A stretch of DNA of 64,000 nucleotides from Tubulanus polymorphus (Eukaryota; Nemertea; Palaeonemertea; Tubulaniformes; Tubulanidae), in contig NC_134033.1 in NCBI RefSeq assembly GCF_964204645.1, positions 12,774,155 through 12,838,154 of the forward strand. The letters run 5' to 3'. Positions 12,101 through 22,880 of the stretch are shown piece after piece (the first letter of the stretch is position 1; every line of letters begins with the position of its first letter). Both the position numbers and the translations under genes were made by a program. The notes beneath the pieces were generated by a model, which did not search any database, was not told where the DNA came from, and worked only from the letters and a program-made list of their open reading frames with translations.

Positions 12101-15100
12101 GAAACAGTTTCGAATGTGCTTTGGAAACAGTTTCGCGTCGCCATTTTTTGCCACATAAAAATCCAAAACTTGTGAACACCATACTCGCTGAGATACCACC
12201 AGCGTAAGGATTTCTATGAAAGTATAGGAGGTCTATATGGTCCCCCTTTATGCGAGTAACTAAGCTAGGCAAAAAAAGAAACCTAATCCACAGAAAAAAC
12301 CCATCACAATCGAGAAGGAAAACCCACATAACGACATTCGAGAATTAACCAATAAAATCAAGCCGAACTTTAGAAATTTCGCCCACGCTTTTCTTATTCC
12401 CTATTTCTATAACATGAATGTAAATTAAATATTGTCAAATTGTGTTCGAGATGGATAGCTGTTGGATAGCAGACTATACGCATAGATGCGTGAGTGTCAG
12501 TTTTAGATTTTTGAAGGATAAAAGATAATTGATTTAATACACTTTATAGTATTTCATCGTCTAAAAAAAAGATATTTTACAATCTCGCATCTGTCTACAC
12601 CAGTCTGATGGTAGCGTCTAATGAGCATACACGCAACGTCGTGGTGTCGATGAAAATAGTTTTTGGTTACCTTTGCAGAGACGCCCTAATTTCTACAAGC
12701 TATTTTTGCAACGATTCAGCGCGAGAATCTTTAATGGAAAAATACAGCAGATGTATGAGTACCTTTACTTGACTTAACGTAAATTTTATTTGACCATCTC
12801 AAGGCCACGATGTTGATCTTAAAACCTCTGATGAAACGTCGCCATATTAGAAAGCCAAAATATCCCGTCCACTGATGTGTTTTGAAACGTTGCTATATCA
12901 GAAAAGGTAGGAATATTAGCGAAATTTGGGACCGAATATATATGTAATTGTTATTTCTTGTTCTATATTTGGTGTACGTTTGTTGTGCCCCTAGAATGTA
13001 AATCTATGCATTACGGTTCAATAAAGTTATGATTTGATTTGACTTGCTAAAACTCTGAGTAGATGTTTACGATGGTTTTAGATGAATGTATGCTTTGAAG
13101 CGACAGTTTATAGCTTGTATACATGAAAAATGAAAACACGCTCTTAGATAAGGAACGAAAATGTAGAAGATAAACTGAATAGAAGGAAAAACTAGACAAT
13201 ACGGAAAATACCTTTCACTGACAATGTTATATCTCTTCCATTCAGGAATGCCGATGGACAAGATTGTCTAGCCTTTTTTTGAAAATGAATAGACTATTTG
13301 ACTTTTTAACGTACATACTCGTCTGATTTATTCAAGTAAAATGTTCGCTTTCGATTTCTTTTACAAAGAAAATATAAATGAAGAAATCCCACACTTCGAA
13401 TTTTGAAATTATATATACGATCAAATTTATTATAATGAAACCACAACGTCTCGGCTGTTGACTAACAGCCATCGAATTTCATTCCACCTGATGATGGCTG
13501 TTAGTCAACAGCCGAAACGTTGTGGTTTCATTATAATAAATTTGATCGTATAATTTTAGAATTCGAAGTGCGGGATTTCTTCATTTATCTACAGTATACA
13601 CGGATTATAGTGTTTATTCGACAACTTAAGAAAATATAGTTTTACCTTTTGATAACAACTGGTTTATACATCGTTTTAGTTTGCGTTTACATTTCCGATT
13701 TCTTACTGATCGCGCGCCGCCGTCAGATCTCGACCTCCGAATACGCGTTTTCCCCATAGATACAGACGATCCGACCAGTCGATCCAACGATGAGTCCGTT
13801 TCCTATAAACCGATCAATATACAGACCTAAAAATCGTTTTAGTGTAGTAATCCGACATGAGATCGGTTGGTTTCCATTGACAGGTGACTGTTTGATGATA
13901 ATGAAGTAAAAACCTACGATATAATGAAAAAACTAAATGAGAATTAACCGTTTTGACTCTTGATTCTTCGGTCGAAACGTCAAATTCTCTTATAGTTTTT
14001 TCATTACACTGTGGGTCATAAGGTTGGTGTTTCAAAGGGATTTTATACAAAACGAATTATTTCACCTTAGATAAATTCTGAACATTGTCAAAATTCTGAT
14101 ATTGGATTCAGAATTCAAGAAAGCTAGAGATTTGTTTTTTCAGCGATGTTGATGATTATATCGTTCCTAGATCTAACTAACGCGGTGCATTGCGTATTGT
14201 AAATTAGATTAATTCGTAAATTTAGTTAAATTGAATTTCTTGAAAATAATCTGAGCATTAATGTTGTTCTAGAATTTCAAGTAGACATCTATTTGATATC
14301 GTAGCATTTTTATTCTTATTTCATCAAATTCCATATTCAGATACTGCTATAAGATACATTAACATTGGGCGTTACGTATTGATTATTCGGTAAATTAGTG
14401 ACGATTAGAGAAAAGTTCTAAAATTTCAAAAAAATCTATCTAAATTGTAGCATCTTTTACTTCTGATTCATTCTTCATCAAATTTGGAAGATAGAAGATT
14501 TTGAGTATGAACTCTACTCAAACTCATACTTTGGCGCTTTGACTTTATGTGAAAAAGAAAATTTAAGTAAAAAAACTAAATGATGACGACATTATTATTC
14601 ATTTCATGATAATGAACTTTCCTGTCAAAGAATTATTTCAATCTTTTACGACAAAATAATCATGAAAAATACATATCCTACTCAGATGATGGGGGAAAAG
14701 CGCTAAACCAGGTGAACCTAAACCACGCTAAACCACGCTAAATTTTAATCTTTGAAAGGAAAAAATGGTGGTGATAGCCAGAATTTTTCAAAATGTGTAT
14801 AGTTTTATAAACATTTGGGTCGTATGTATAGATCTGCAATTACGGATTTTTGTGGAAATATCAAATCGATGGATCCCGCGTAAATGTATCCATAAGACCA
14901 GGCTCTGATTTGGCGTAATGAATTAGTGTGACCGGAGTAACAAACCATGATTTACCTGAGCGACCGCGGCGAGAAATACTTCATCAGCTGTCATTTGTTC
15001 ATCATCATCGTCAAGTTCTGACGCATCGTCGACCGCAAACTTCGGCTGCAACTCCCGACGACGACCGTACGACAGCGAACTTTCCCGAATCGAAAACCTT

Positions 15101-15318
15101 CGGACGTCGATACTCAGTTGTCCGACTCTGTTCGACAAACATCTGTAGACCGTAAACCAACAGATATTAGTAAAAATCAATCCGACGATTAAAACGCTAA
15201 CTAGCAGTAACCAAGTACTCGTCGACAGCGCCGCCTTGCTAGGATTATTCGCTTTCGAAACCCTGCAACTGCAACATCTAGGATTCGTGTCAACTAGAGT
15301 ATGGCCGGACGGAGACAT
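9137..15318 (-). CDS. TNF superfamily ligand, type II membrane protein
   Basis: Seven exons join in frame: 14956-15318, 13646-13802, 11257-11373, 10806-10918, 10457-10544, 9899-10005 and 9137-9418, giving 408 aa. Such ligands are type II membrane proteins that trimerise and activate TNF receptors. Visible parts are a short cytoplasmic tail, one membrane helix at about residues 36-58, an acidic patch (DDDDE), a strongly basic cysteine-containing stretch at about 141-212 with furin-like RRSR, a Ser/Thr/Pro-rich stalk at about 213-250, and a TNF homology domain from about 262 to the end. The domain shows VQIKQTGIYLAYFQV, a cysteine pair, VVKIKNVSD and the terminal TFCGLVKMP. The basic region resembles the processed, proteoglycan-binding part of EDA or APRIL-type ligands, but no collagen-like repeat is seen, so the subfamily is open. 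An in-frame stop at 15391-15393 precedes the start. One domain loop carries an Ala/Gln-rich insertion coded by GCA/CAG repeats. Confidence 0.9.
10590..10756. mobile_element. MITE with CAGGGCCGTA ends, intron of TNF ligand
   Basis: The left end CAGGGCCGTACTTAGC and the right end GCTAGTTACGGCCCTG are inverted repeats. A related copy lies at 16687-16838, sharing also the inner strings CACATCCTA(C/T)AGAA and CGGGTTTCTC. The CAGGG-type end suggests a hAT-like family, but no clear 8-bp target duplication is visible. Confidence 0.7.
11538..11600. mobile_element. Possible pogo-like terminal fragment
   Basis: TACAGTAAACCCCGCCTAACTC resembles the end of pogo/Tigger elements. No partner end was recognised within the TNF intron, so this may be a solo remnant. 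Confidence 0.3.
13372..13586. repeat. Long near-perfect palindrome with CTGATGA...GAAAC core
   Basis: Arms of about 95 bp at 13380-13473 and 13487-13583 are inverted copies of one another, separated by roughly 13 bp. Within the right arm, CTGATGA is followed by a stem-loop (GGCTGTT, AGTC, AACAGCC) and then GAAACGTTG. It lies in the first part of the TNF ligand gene, in the intron between exons 2 and 3. It is non-coding. Confidence 0.75.
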
Positions 15319-16380
15319 GGCGGATGACTCGCAACAGCAGAGAGTGCGCGTCTTAGTTTTCCCGTCACTTATTATTACTGAATTAGATTGTTATGTTATA
15401 TAGTCGTTATAATATCTATTCGCATGCGCGGAATATAGGTCGCGGGTTCCGCGCACCCGGAGTCTGATAGGTTGCCAAATCGTTCGAAGCCCGGGAAAAG
15501 GGTCCTCATTATGAATCGAAATCAACGGCGTCATTCTGTGTACACGATATTTTCTACGTAGTTTTGTTCTAAAAAAATCCTTACGACGTAACGTTGGTCT
15601 ACATTTATACATACGTGCGTTAAACTTATGGTCTTGTTTTTCGACTGTGAGATATTTGTGAGAAACTACTCCGCCGTGTTCTCGTTCACCGATCCGCCCT
15701 GAGAGAGTTGCCACCGATCATCCGTACATACCGTTTATACCGACCAATCGAACTTTCATAATCTGAAATATAATCGGTCGTTAGTATTTATTAAGCATTC
15801 AAGACCCAGTGCCAACCACGTGGTTAGAGTTTACTCTGAGTTGAAATCAGATCAGTTTGTTTCAAACAAACCTCATTGATTTATTCACATCGATCACGAG
15901 TTTGTTCGGAGGATACGACTCTCGTTGTTGGACCAGCGGGTCGGGTATACCCGGTGTCATAGAATGCATACCCTTATTCATGCCCGCTTACAACAACAGA
16001 TCTCCGGGTTGAGGGTTAGGGTTAAGGTCAGCAGCCCCATTATGACTCTCCAATAAATCCGTCAATCTATTGCTGGGGGGCATCTGATATGGAGGGACAT
16101 CTGATCCTATGACAGCGGGTCGGGAAACAGTAATGGAGCGAATAAGTGGAATTTGAACCCAAACAACTTCTCCGTTGTGAATGAAACACCCTCCACCGAG
16201 CCACGAAGGGACAAGTTAAATATCTACTCAGAACTGTGGAACTGGCTCCTGGTGGTATTTTCTACATCATTATATTTATTTGGTATCATTTAAGCTATCG
16301 GGTGCAAATTCACGGCCAGTATTGACAGATTCTATTATTTTCCTTTTTTGTGGGTTGTGACGTAGCACCGGTCAAAATCT
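15319..16380. other. Upstream region of TNF ligand, no other gene seen
   Basis: This stretch holds the presumed promoter and 5' UTR of the TNF ligand. A 107-codon open frame on the minus strand (15391-15714) is in the same frame as the ligand start but ends in a stop before it, and I do not recognise a protein in it. No TATA box or other element could be assigned with confidence. Confidence 0.4.
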
Positions 16381-16686
16381 AGCTAATCGGTGCCTTTAAA
16401 TTCGGTCAGTTGTACTTACGTGTACACCTCAACCTGGTAATTCGTCGTGAGATGCGTCCACACGCGGGAACCCCTCTTCAACTAGGTATCGCCAATTCTA
16501 AGAAATCAAATCTTGATGATGTCATTTTGCGAATTTAGATCACACAGTCGCAATCTATATATAATTGTCTAAAAAACATGTATGTGCAATAAAAATCGCG
16601 AGTGTTTGTCACACGATAATAGGATGAATGGCATTCTCATTAGCGAGCGACAGTGCAAAGATGTCAACATTTCCAGGGCAACTTCG

Positions 16687-16838
16687 TAGGGCCGTACGAT
16701 GCGAGGGGCAGTTCCCCAGAAATTTTGGAAAAGTGTCCTTTTCGCAAATATGATTGTCACATCCTATAGAACTTTCCCTTTCGGGTTTCTCTGCCCCCCT
16801 CAAAGATATACATAATTCAAATGCTAAGTATGGCCCTG
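16687..16838. mobile_element. MITE, second copy of CAGGGCCGTA family
   Basis: It starts TAGGGCCGTAC and ends AATGCTAAGTATGGCCCTG, with an interior similar to the element at 10590-10756. It lies in DNA with no recognised gene. Confidence 0.65.
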
Positions 16839-17286
16839 TTACGTCGTTTATTTCATTGATTGCGTGTTACATTCTCATACCGATAAAAAGCCTAAAGTCA
16901 TAACTCACTGGTCTGATAAAATGGCCCGGCGTCAAAAACACGAGCCACAACTTCGACTGTGTATACATTTCTAACGAGACGGTTTAATGTGTTAAAGGTT
17001 TCGATAATCTCCGAATTACGTGTGGTATAAAAATAATGATGTCACAAACGGTAGAAACTACTTGTGTCGACTGAAGTGCTACGTGGGTTTTTAGGGGCCG
17101 TTCCAGAGGTCGACATGTCAACTATATCAGCTGACTCCGATCGATAATGTTTTGAATTGAAATATTTCAATCGTGTTTTATCTATGCATAATTTCGATTT
17201 CAACAAGTGTGACTTTTAATGCGGTTCTCATTCGCTGTGGTCTTGACTTAACCTCATTCACGCCCCACGTGATAGTTTAAAGGGTA

Positions 17287-17487
17287 GGCCAGGGGCAGAT
17301 CCAGGCGTACTTGTTAGACATCCACGCAAGTTCATCACATTTTTTGAATGCCCTTTTCTATCAACAAAGAGAATCGATGAATTTCACTGCAATTTTGCCA
17401 CTAATATTACCTTCGTAGACACCAAAGTGAACTTATGGGATGTTGTCGAATCCTTCAAAATTGGCGTCTGTATCCGCCCATGTACCC
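17287..17487. mobile_element. MITE with CCAGGGGCAGATCCAG end
   Basis: The left end CCAGGGGCAGATCCAGG and the interior strings (CATCACATTTTTTGAATG, GGGATGTTGTCGAATCC) match the element at 31975-32150. The right end (GTCTGTATCCGCCC) is degenerate. Confidence 0.65.
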
Positions 17488-17605
17488 CTTTGAAGTCTGT
17501 TGGTAATGACGGTGCTTCAAGCCCACTTTTTAGAATTTTTGTTTTTAGTAACATTGAATCGACTATGATTGATTTTGAAATTTATGCAAATTGATCGGCC
17601 AATAC

Positions 17606-17823
17606 CTGCATGCACACGTAGTAGTTTCCCTAGTACAGACGCAACTTTACATTTGTGAGGGGTATCACTAGACAAGATAGTGGCCATTTGACCAAAGCCG
17701 AATGTTGATGATATGGCCGAGCGAACTTCGACTTTGTCGTTTGGATTACAAGCGTATCGCACGGCCTTTTCTTTTGCTGACGTCATACCGCCAAGGCAGA
17801 CCCTAGACTTCAGACTGGGTGCA
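17606..17823 (-). CDS. Possible isolated exon, unrecognised product
   Basis: A minus-strand frame of about 72 codons is bounded by an acceptor-like TTTTCAG and a donor-like GCAG before GTATTG. It includes the string STFGFGQMATIL. I do not recognise the family, and no partner exons were found on either side. It could be a real exon of an unrecognised gene, a decayed one, or chance; chance is quite likely at this length. Confidence 0.15.
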
Positions 17824-17859
17824 CTGAAAATTAGAAAATAATCCAAATTCAACTTCACC

Positions 17860-19875
17860 TATAAATTCAATAAAATGTTAATGATCCTGAACGGACGATA
17901 ACCAGAATTACAATCATAAATGCGTTTTTCAAATGAATACGAGTGGATCCTAAATTTGGTAAACATTTTCTAGGGTCAGGAAAAAATGGTTTCATTCCAA
18001 ATGATCCAAACTATAATCGTGAAAGAAAAACAGACAGGAATTGTATGCGATTATTTTTCTTAAAAGAAAGGGATCGTCTGCAGGTCATAATATGTCAACA
18101 AAAGCCTGAACAATTTGATTATTTTCGTCTAGTCCGATTTGATAATATGACGATTGAAGTGAATTAACGAAGGGAAATTCCCTTCAGTCGCGCTGGCCAA
18201 TCAGCGCTCTCGTCCCAGGCACCGCTAGCCGAAAACCGCCATAATCACGATTTGACATTCCATTTAAACTATATAACCAGTCCTCGTAAACAATCAACCT
18301 GTTTTCTATCGGTCGTGAAATCTTTTCTGGCCTGGGAGGAATCTTATCGCACAAATCAATGCGCATAAAACCTTCAAGAACCCTTCACTTTTCTCACCCT
18401 TTTCGACTTAACCAGTAGAACCGATAGGATCTGTCGCGTCGACTAGTGGATGGATGTCACATCGATCACTAACGAATCTTTCTTCTGCCATTGCTGTGAA
18501 AATGACAAAAAATTTCAAATATTTATCTTCAAATATTTCATTTTTAGCACACATATTTTCATTTCGGAGATTGGGCGTTGTCTTTCGTTGTCAATGTTTT
18601 TTTCTTTTCAGCTTGCTTCGTAAAGAAAGCGTATACGGTGGTGTAATTCATTTCCGTTAAGATTTTTTTTTCAAATACATTCGACGACCGATTGACACGA
18701 AAAAAAGTGTCGTCTGGCAAATCGGTTCGTTCGCTCCGGGTACCGATCAGAAACTAGGTCACGATTTCGCGGAAATCGAAATTCGCCGTATTGAACAATC
18801 ATTCAGGCATTCGGTAAAAATACGACGTATTATCCATAAATAAACATCTAGTCTAATTTTCTGGCGTGAAAAAAAAAAACGATGTCACTGATTTTTACCA
18901 CACGCAAGGTCACCCTCTAATCTAAGTTGATGTATAAACATAACATGCTTACTGTTAATGTTAGTATTTACTGTAAGTTTTAAATGCGCATAATAGGTAG
19001 ATTTTTCATTGTATGTTACGTAACATAATCTTCGTTTTTCCGTTAGTAGTGTTAAGCGTTTTGCATACCATACAAATGCATATAATCTATCTCTTCGACT
19101 TGTTCAAAGAAAAAGCGTCAGCAAATTCGGAGCATCGTCCCATTTCGAATCTCTTCGATTCAACGCTCTTTAAAATCGATTATTTTCAAAATTATTTTTG
19201 CTACGTAGGCAATTTCATTGACGCAATTTCGTAATCTCTCTAAGTGGATTTAGAAAAAAAATGAATGAATAGAACAGTGAACCGTCTTTAACAAACAGCG
19301 ACCGCACAATAAGATTTTTTTTTGAAATAATCAAATTCATATTTTCGTCATGAGACATGCATGATATCTTTAAAACCTGGCTTCCACTTCCTAACCCGCA
19401 CACATATCTCATTGCTTACTTCGGTGGTTATTTCATACGACAAACACTTTCTCGTACGCCATCTGTTATTTAAAACCGACAAAATTTTTTGATTAAAAAC
19501 CAAGCCGCGTGTATTAATTTCAACGTCGTCATTTGAAAAAGGATAAATTCAATCTCGATGCTGAATGCTTGCATTGTATACATTATTTTTAACAAAACTG
19601 CCGAGCAAGAAAAATCTTAGGAAACATTTACAATCTACGCGGAATAGATACTTTCCTTATGCATCCGTGATACGGGTGAAGGTCAGGTAGTTCAACAGGC
19701 GAAGACTTCATCATCCGACTGGAACAGGTAAATATAACGACATCGTGTTGTCATAGTGATTTGGAAAAGAACGAAACATCTGAATTTTGTCTGGGAAAAT
19801 AGTCGAATTAACCCACACTGTTACGCTCCAAAATCTTCACCGGTGTATCGGGGTTGATTGTACAAGATTTCTGTT
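17860..19875. other. Intergenic, nothing recognised
   Basis: AT-rich DNA with short open frames only. No splice-bounded exon, tRNA or clear transposon end was identified. Confidence 0.5.
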
Positions 19876-19880
19876 CACAC

Positions 19881-20169
<289 letters not shown>

Positions 20170-20219
20170 ATATAGATAGTTTCTTGCTCAAGAAACAAAT
20201 CGCTGCCGAATTCCACGGA

Positions 20220-20287
20220 GACCCGATGGACCGCTGGACGGAGATTCAATGGACCGCTGGACGGAGATTCGATGGACCGCTGGATGG
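20220..20287. repeat. Short tandem repeat, about 26 bp x 3
   Basis: GATGGACCGCTGGACGGAGA-like units are repeated three times in tandem. No coding role is evident. Confidence 0.75.
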
Positions 20288-20299
20288 ACAAGAAAAGGC

Positions 20300-21739
20300 A
20301 TAACGATATCTTTGAATTAGCGAGCGTCGTCATAAATCTTCGCGCAAAAGAGACACTTCACTTAAACCGATGTCGACGAACTACTTGTACGTAATGTCCC
20401 CAATGAAAAGTATGAATCGACGAAGGAAGGTCGAACTAAAATAGAACATCGGGGAAATACCACAATATCAAAAGTAAAATTTGAAAAACGTTTTATAATT
20501 CATGTTACCAACAATGATATGCTCCACATTTCTATAAAAAGTATTTTCCACCACGAATCGATACCGTGATATTCGACTTTTTAAAATGAATAAATGGAGA
20601 TCTCAAAACTTCTACGAATGAGTCATGAGCGTCTGGGCGTTTCTAGAAAATGACTCCTATAATCCGCAGACGCATTTCCAGGAACAGAAAGACAGTTACA
20701 TCGGAAATAATTTTCTAGATGAAACGAGTTGTCATTCTTCTCACAGTTTACATGAATTCAAAATTTCCAAGTATTATTTCATGAGTGATTTTTCAATTTT
20801 CCCAAAAGGAATGGGGCACAAAAAGTCAACACAAGCAGGGACGTGAACATTTCATTTTCAAGAAAGTTGACCTTATTTGGGCAAGCAATTGACATCTCAG
20901 AACTACGTATACTTTAAAAATGGAGTGTAAAATGAGATCCCAAATATTTCGCATGAGAGGAAAATTCCAATCATTTCCATTTCAGAAGTTTTGAAATCTC
21001 CTAATTTTCCTGGTTTCCCGGCACTGGGAACGATAATTTGAAAGGCAATTGTTTTTTTTGTTCAATATCCTTAAATTGAAGTTCAAGTTGAACTTGCAAT
21101 TTTCTACACTATAGAAAATTGGCACGAAATGATTTGACGTGGTAATATCGTAGAGAAAGGAATGGTTTATACGTTAAAGTTTAATTCGGTAAAAACCACA
21201 ATTCTTTAAGTAAGAATGTACCGTAAAACACTTCGAGCTAGATAATCAATATTGACTCCTGAAAAAAAAAAATCTTACCTCCTCACCACCCGGCTTCACT
21301 TGTGCTCAGATAATGAAGTTAGTTCTGAGAATATGGACAATAAGATGTCGTCTGGTTTGACGCTTTACACGGAGAATGCGAGTGTGTGGGTAGATCTTTC
21401 TTTTCATAAGTCTATTAAGAGAAACAGGGAAAGCCCAATTTCCCAACATAGACTCATGAACTTTCAGCCGTTTTTATAAGGATCCTGCAATACACAATAA
21501 TACGTGTACGACACATATGTTTAACCGACAAATGATCCTTATCAACATAAAATACATGTATATTCATATAACATTATTGTTCATTTTATGATCCATCGAC
21601 AATATGATTTCTGACATGTGTTCCTAGAATTCACTTCTGTGTACGAGGTGGCTCGATAACGATTGAAGAAGTACCGGGCGATAAAAAAGAAATTACTAAT
21701 ATAACAAATGATAAACGAGCAAAAAATTAAAAAATAATG
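20300..21739. other. Intergenic, nothing recognised
   Basis: No exon, RNA gene or transposon end could be supported here. An AT-rich run precedes the tRNA pair. Confidence 0.45.
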
Positions 21740-21821
21740 TGGCAGCGGTGGGATTCGAACCCACGCCCATTGCTGGACCGGTGCCTTAAACCGGCGCCTT
21801 AGACCGCTCGGCCACGCTACC
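21740..21821 (-). tRNA. tRNA-Leu(AAG): tRNA-Leu (anticodon AAG)
   Basis: The 82-bp minus-strand sequence folds as a class II tRNA with a long variable arm, as expected for leucine. It starts GGTAGCGTGGCCGAGCGG (acceptor stem and box A) and carries GGGTTCGAATCCC (box B and T arm). The anticodon loop TTAAGGC sits on a CCGGT/ACCGG stem; its anticodon AAG maps to 21785-21787, and A34 would be read as inosine. No intron is present. A run of T on the minus strand just past the 3' end would serve as the RNA polymerase III terminator. It is identical to the gene at 22213-22294. Confidence 0.97.
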
Positions 21822-22212
21822 AACTGATGTATAATCGTGCTCTGCATTGAATATATAATCTATGCTACGAAACTGCTTAGCGCCAGCAGGTGCGCGCTAG
21901 CGTTGAGTCAAACGATTTTGAACGAAGTCATAGAGGGATATTTTATTTTTGGTAGATTTCAAAATAATAGAATCCCCCGGTAATACTGTTGACAGCTATT
22001 TTTTTCGGACAGGCACATGATCATTCGTTCAGGAATATGTCAATGAACCATAATTGAATATATTATTAATATTGGCCGCGATTGATTGTCGGGGTTTATT
22101 TTGATCAATGAAAATGACGATAAAACTTAACTTTTCCGCAATTGAATATAGGTACAGGTATTTGAGGCACCGGAAAAATAATAAGAAATTCGAAAATGGC
22201 ACAAAATTTCTG

Positions 22213-22294
22213 TGGCAGCGGTGGGATTCGAACCCACGCCCATTGCTGGACCGGTGCCTTAAACCGGCGCCTTAGACCGCTCGGCCACGCTACC
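22213..22294 (-). tRNA. tRNA-Leu(AAG): tRNA-Leu (anticodon AAG), second copy
   Basis: This copy has the same 82 bases as the gene at 21740-21821 and the same strand, but the flanks differ. It has intact box A and box B, matched stems and a short T run (TTTT) after the 3' end. The spacing between the two genes is 391 bp. Confidence 0.97.
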
Positions 22295-22509
22295 TGTTGA
22301 AGCCACCTTGCCGAATAACGCATTATCGAAAGCAAGGGGAGGAGGATTCGCTAGAATTCGTGTTAGAATCAGTATGTTCTATTTTTTCTCGTTGGATATT
22401 TTTGCAACACACTACAACTAGATCTGATTCGACTAGCTTTATGGATGAGGAATTTCCCTTGGTCTCCGTAATCGACAAGAAAATAAAATTTTCAAATATT
22501 AAAATTCGC

Positions 22510-22515
22510 TTTATT
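22510..22515 (-). terminator. Candidate poly(A) signal for the CCDC160-like gene
   Basis: AATAAA on the minus strand, about 366 bp beyond the stop at 22881. Confidence 0.4.
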
Positions 22516-22709
22516 CAAAAACCCGGGTCAAAAATATAATTAAGTAATCATATCATACAAAATAAAAACATGTAAATAAATCAAATCGCTACAAAACGCC
22601 ATCTATTGTCAGTTATCATTTGATAATACATGTAATTCGGACGGGTTGGGATGGACAGGATTCTTCCACTTGTGAGAAATTAGATAAAGACGGACCTTAA
22701 AATAATATC

Positions 22710-22823
22710 CAGGGTCCAGTTCCACAGTTGTGAGTTAAGATTTAACTCTGAGTTAACTCATTGAAAATGAACTAACTTTAACTCAGAGTTAACACCAACT
22801 CACAACTGTGGAACTGGGCCCTG
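22710..22823. mobile_element. Foldback MITE (CAGGGTCCAGTTCCACAG family)
   Basis: Both ends and most of the interior form one palindrome: CAGGGTCCAGTTCCACAG on the left and CTGTGGAACTGGGCCCTG on the right, with repeated AACTCAGAGTTAAC-type cores. Copies lie at 42102-42215, 47753-47860 and in a cluster at 50122-50412. It is placed in the probable 3' UTR of the CCDC160-like gene. Confidence 0.85.
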
Positions 22824-22880
22824 ATTAGATCAAGCTCCGGATTAAACAGATCTGGATTCAGCGGGTTAAACAGCACATGT

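Noticed and set aside
15391-15714. 107-codon frame directly upstream of the TNF ligand
   Set aside because: It is in frame with the ligand but ends in a stop before the ligand start, and its sequence shows no known motif; more likely leader or promoter DNA.
16004-16026. Telomere-like GGGTTAGGGTTA string
   Set aside because: Only about two imperfect units; too short to mean an interstitial telomere repeat.
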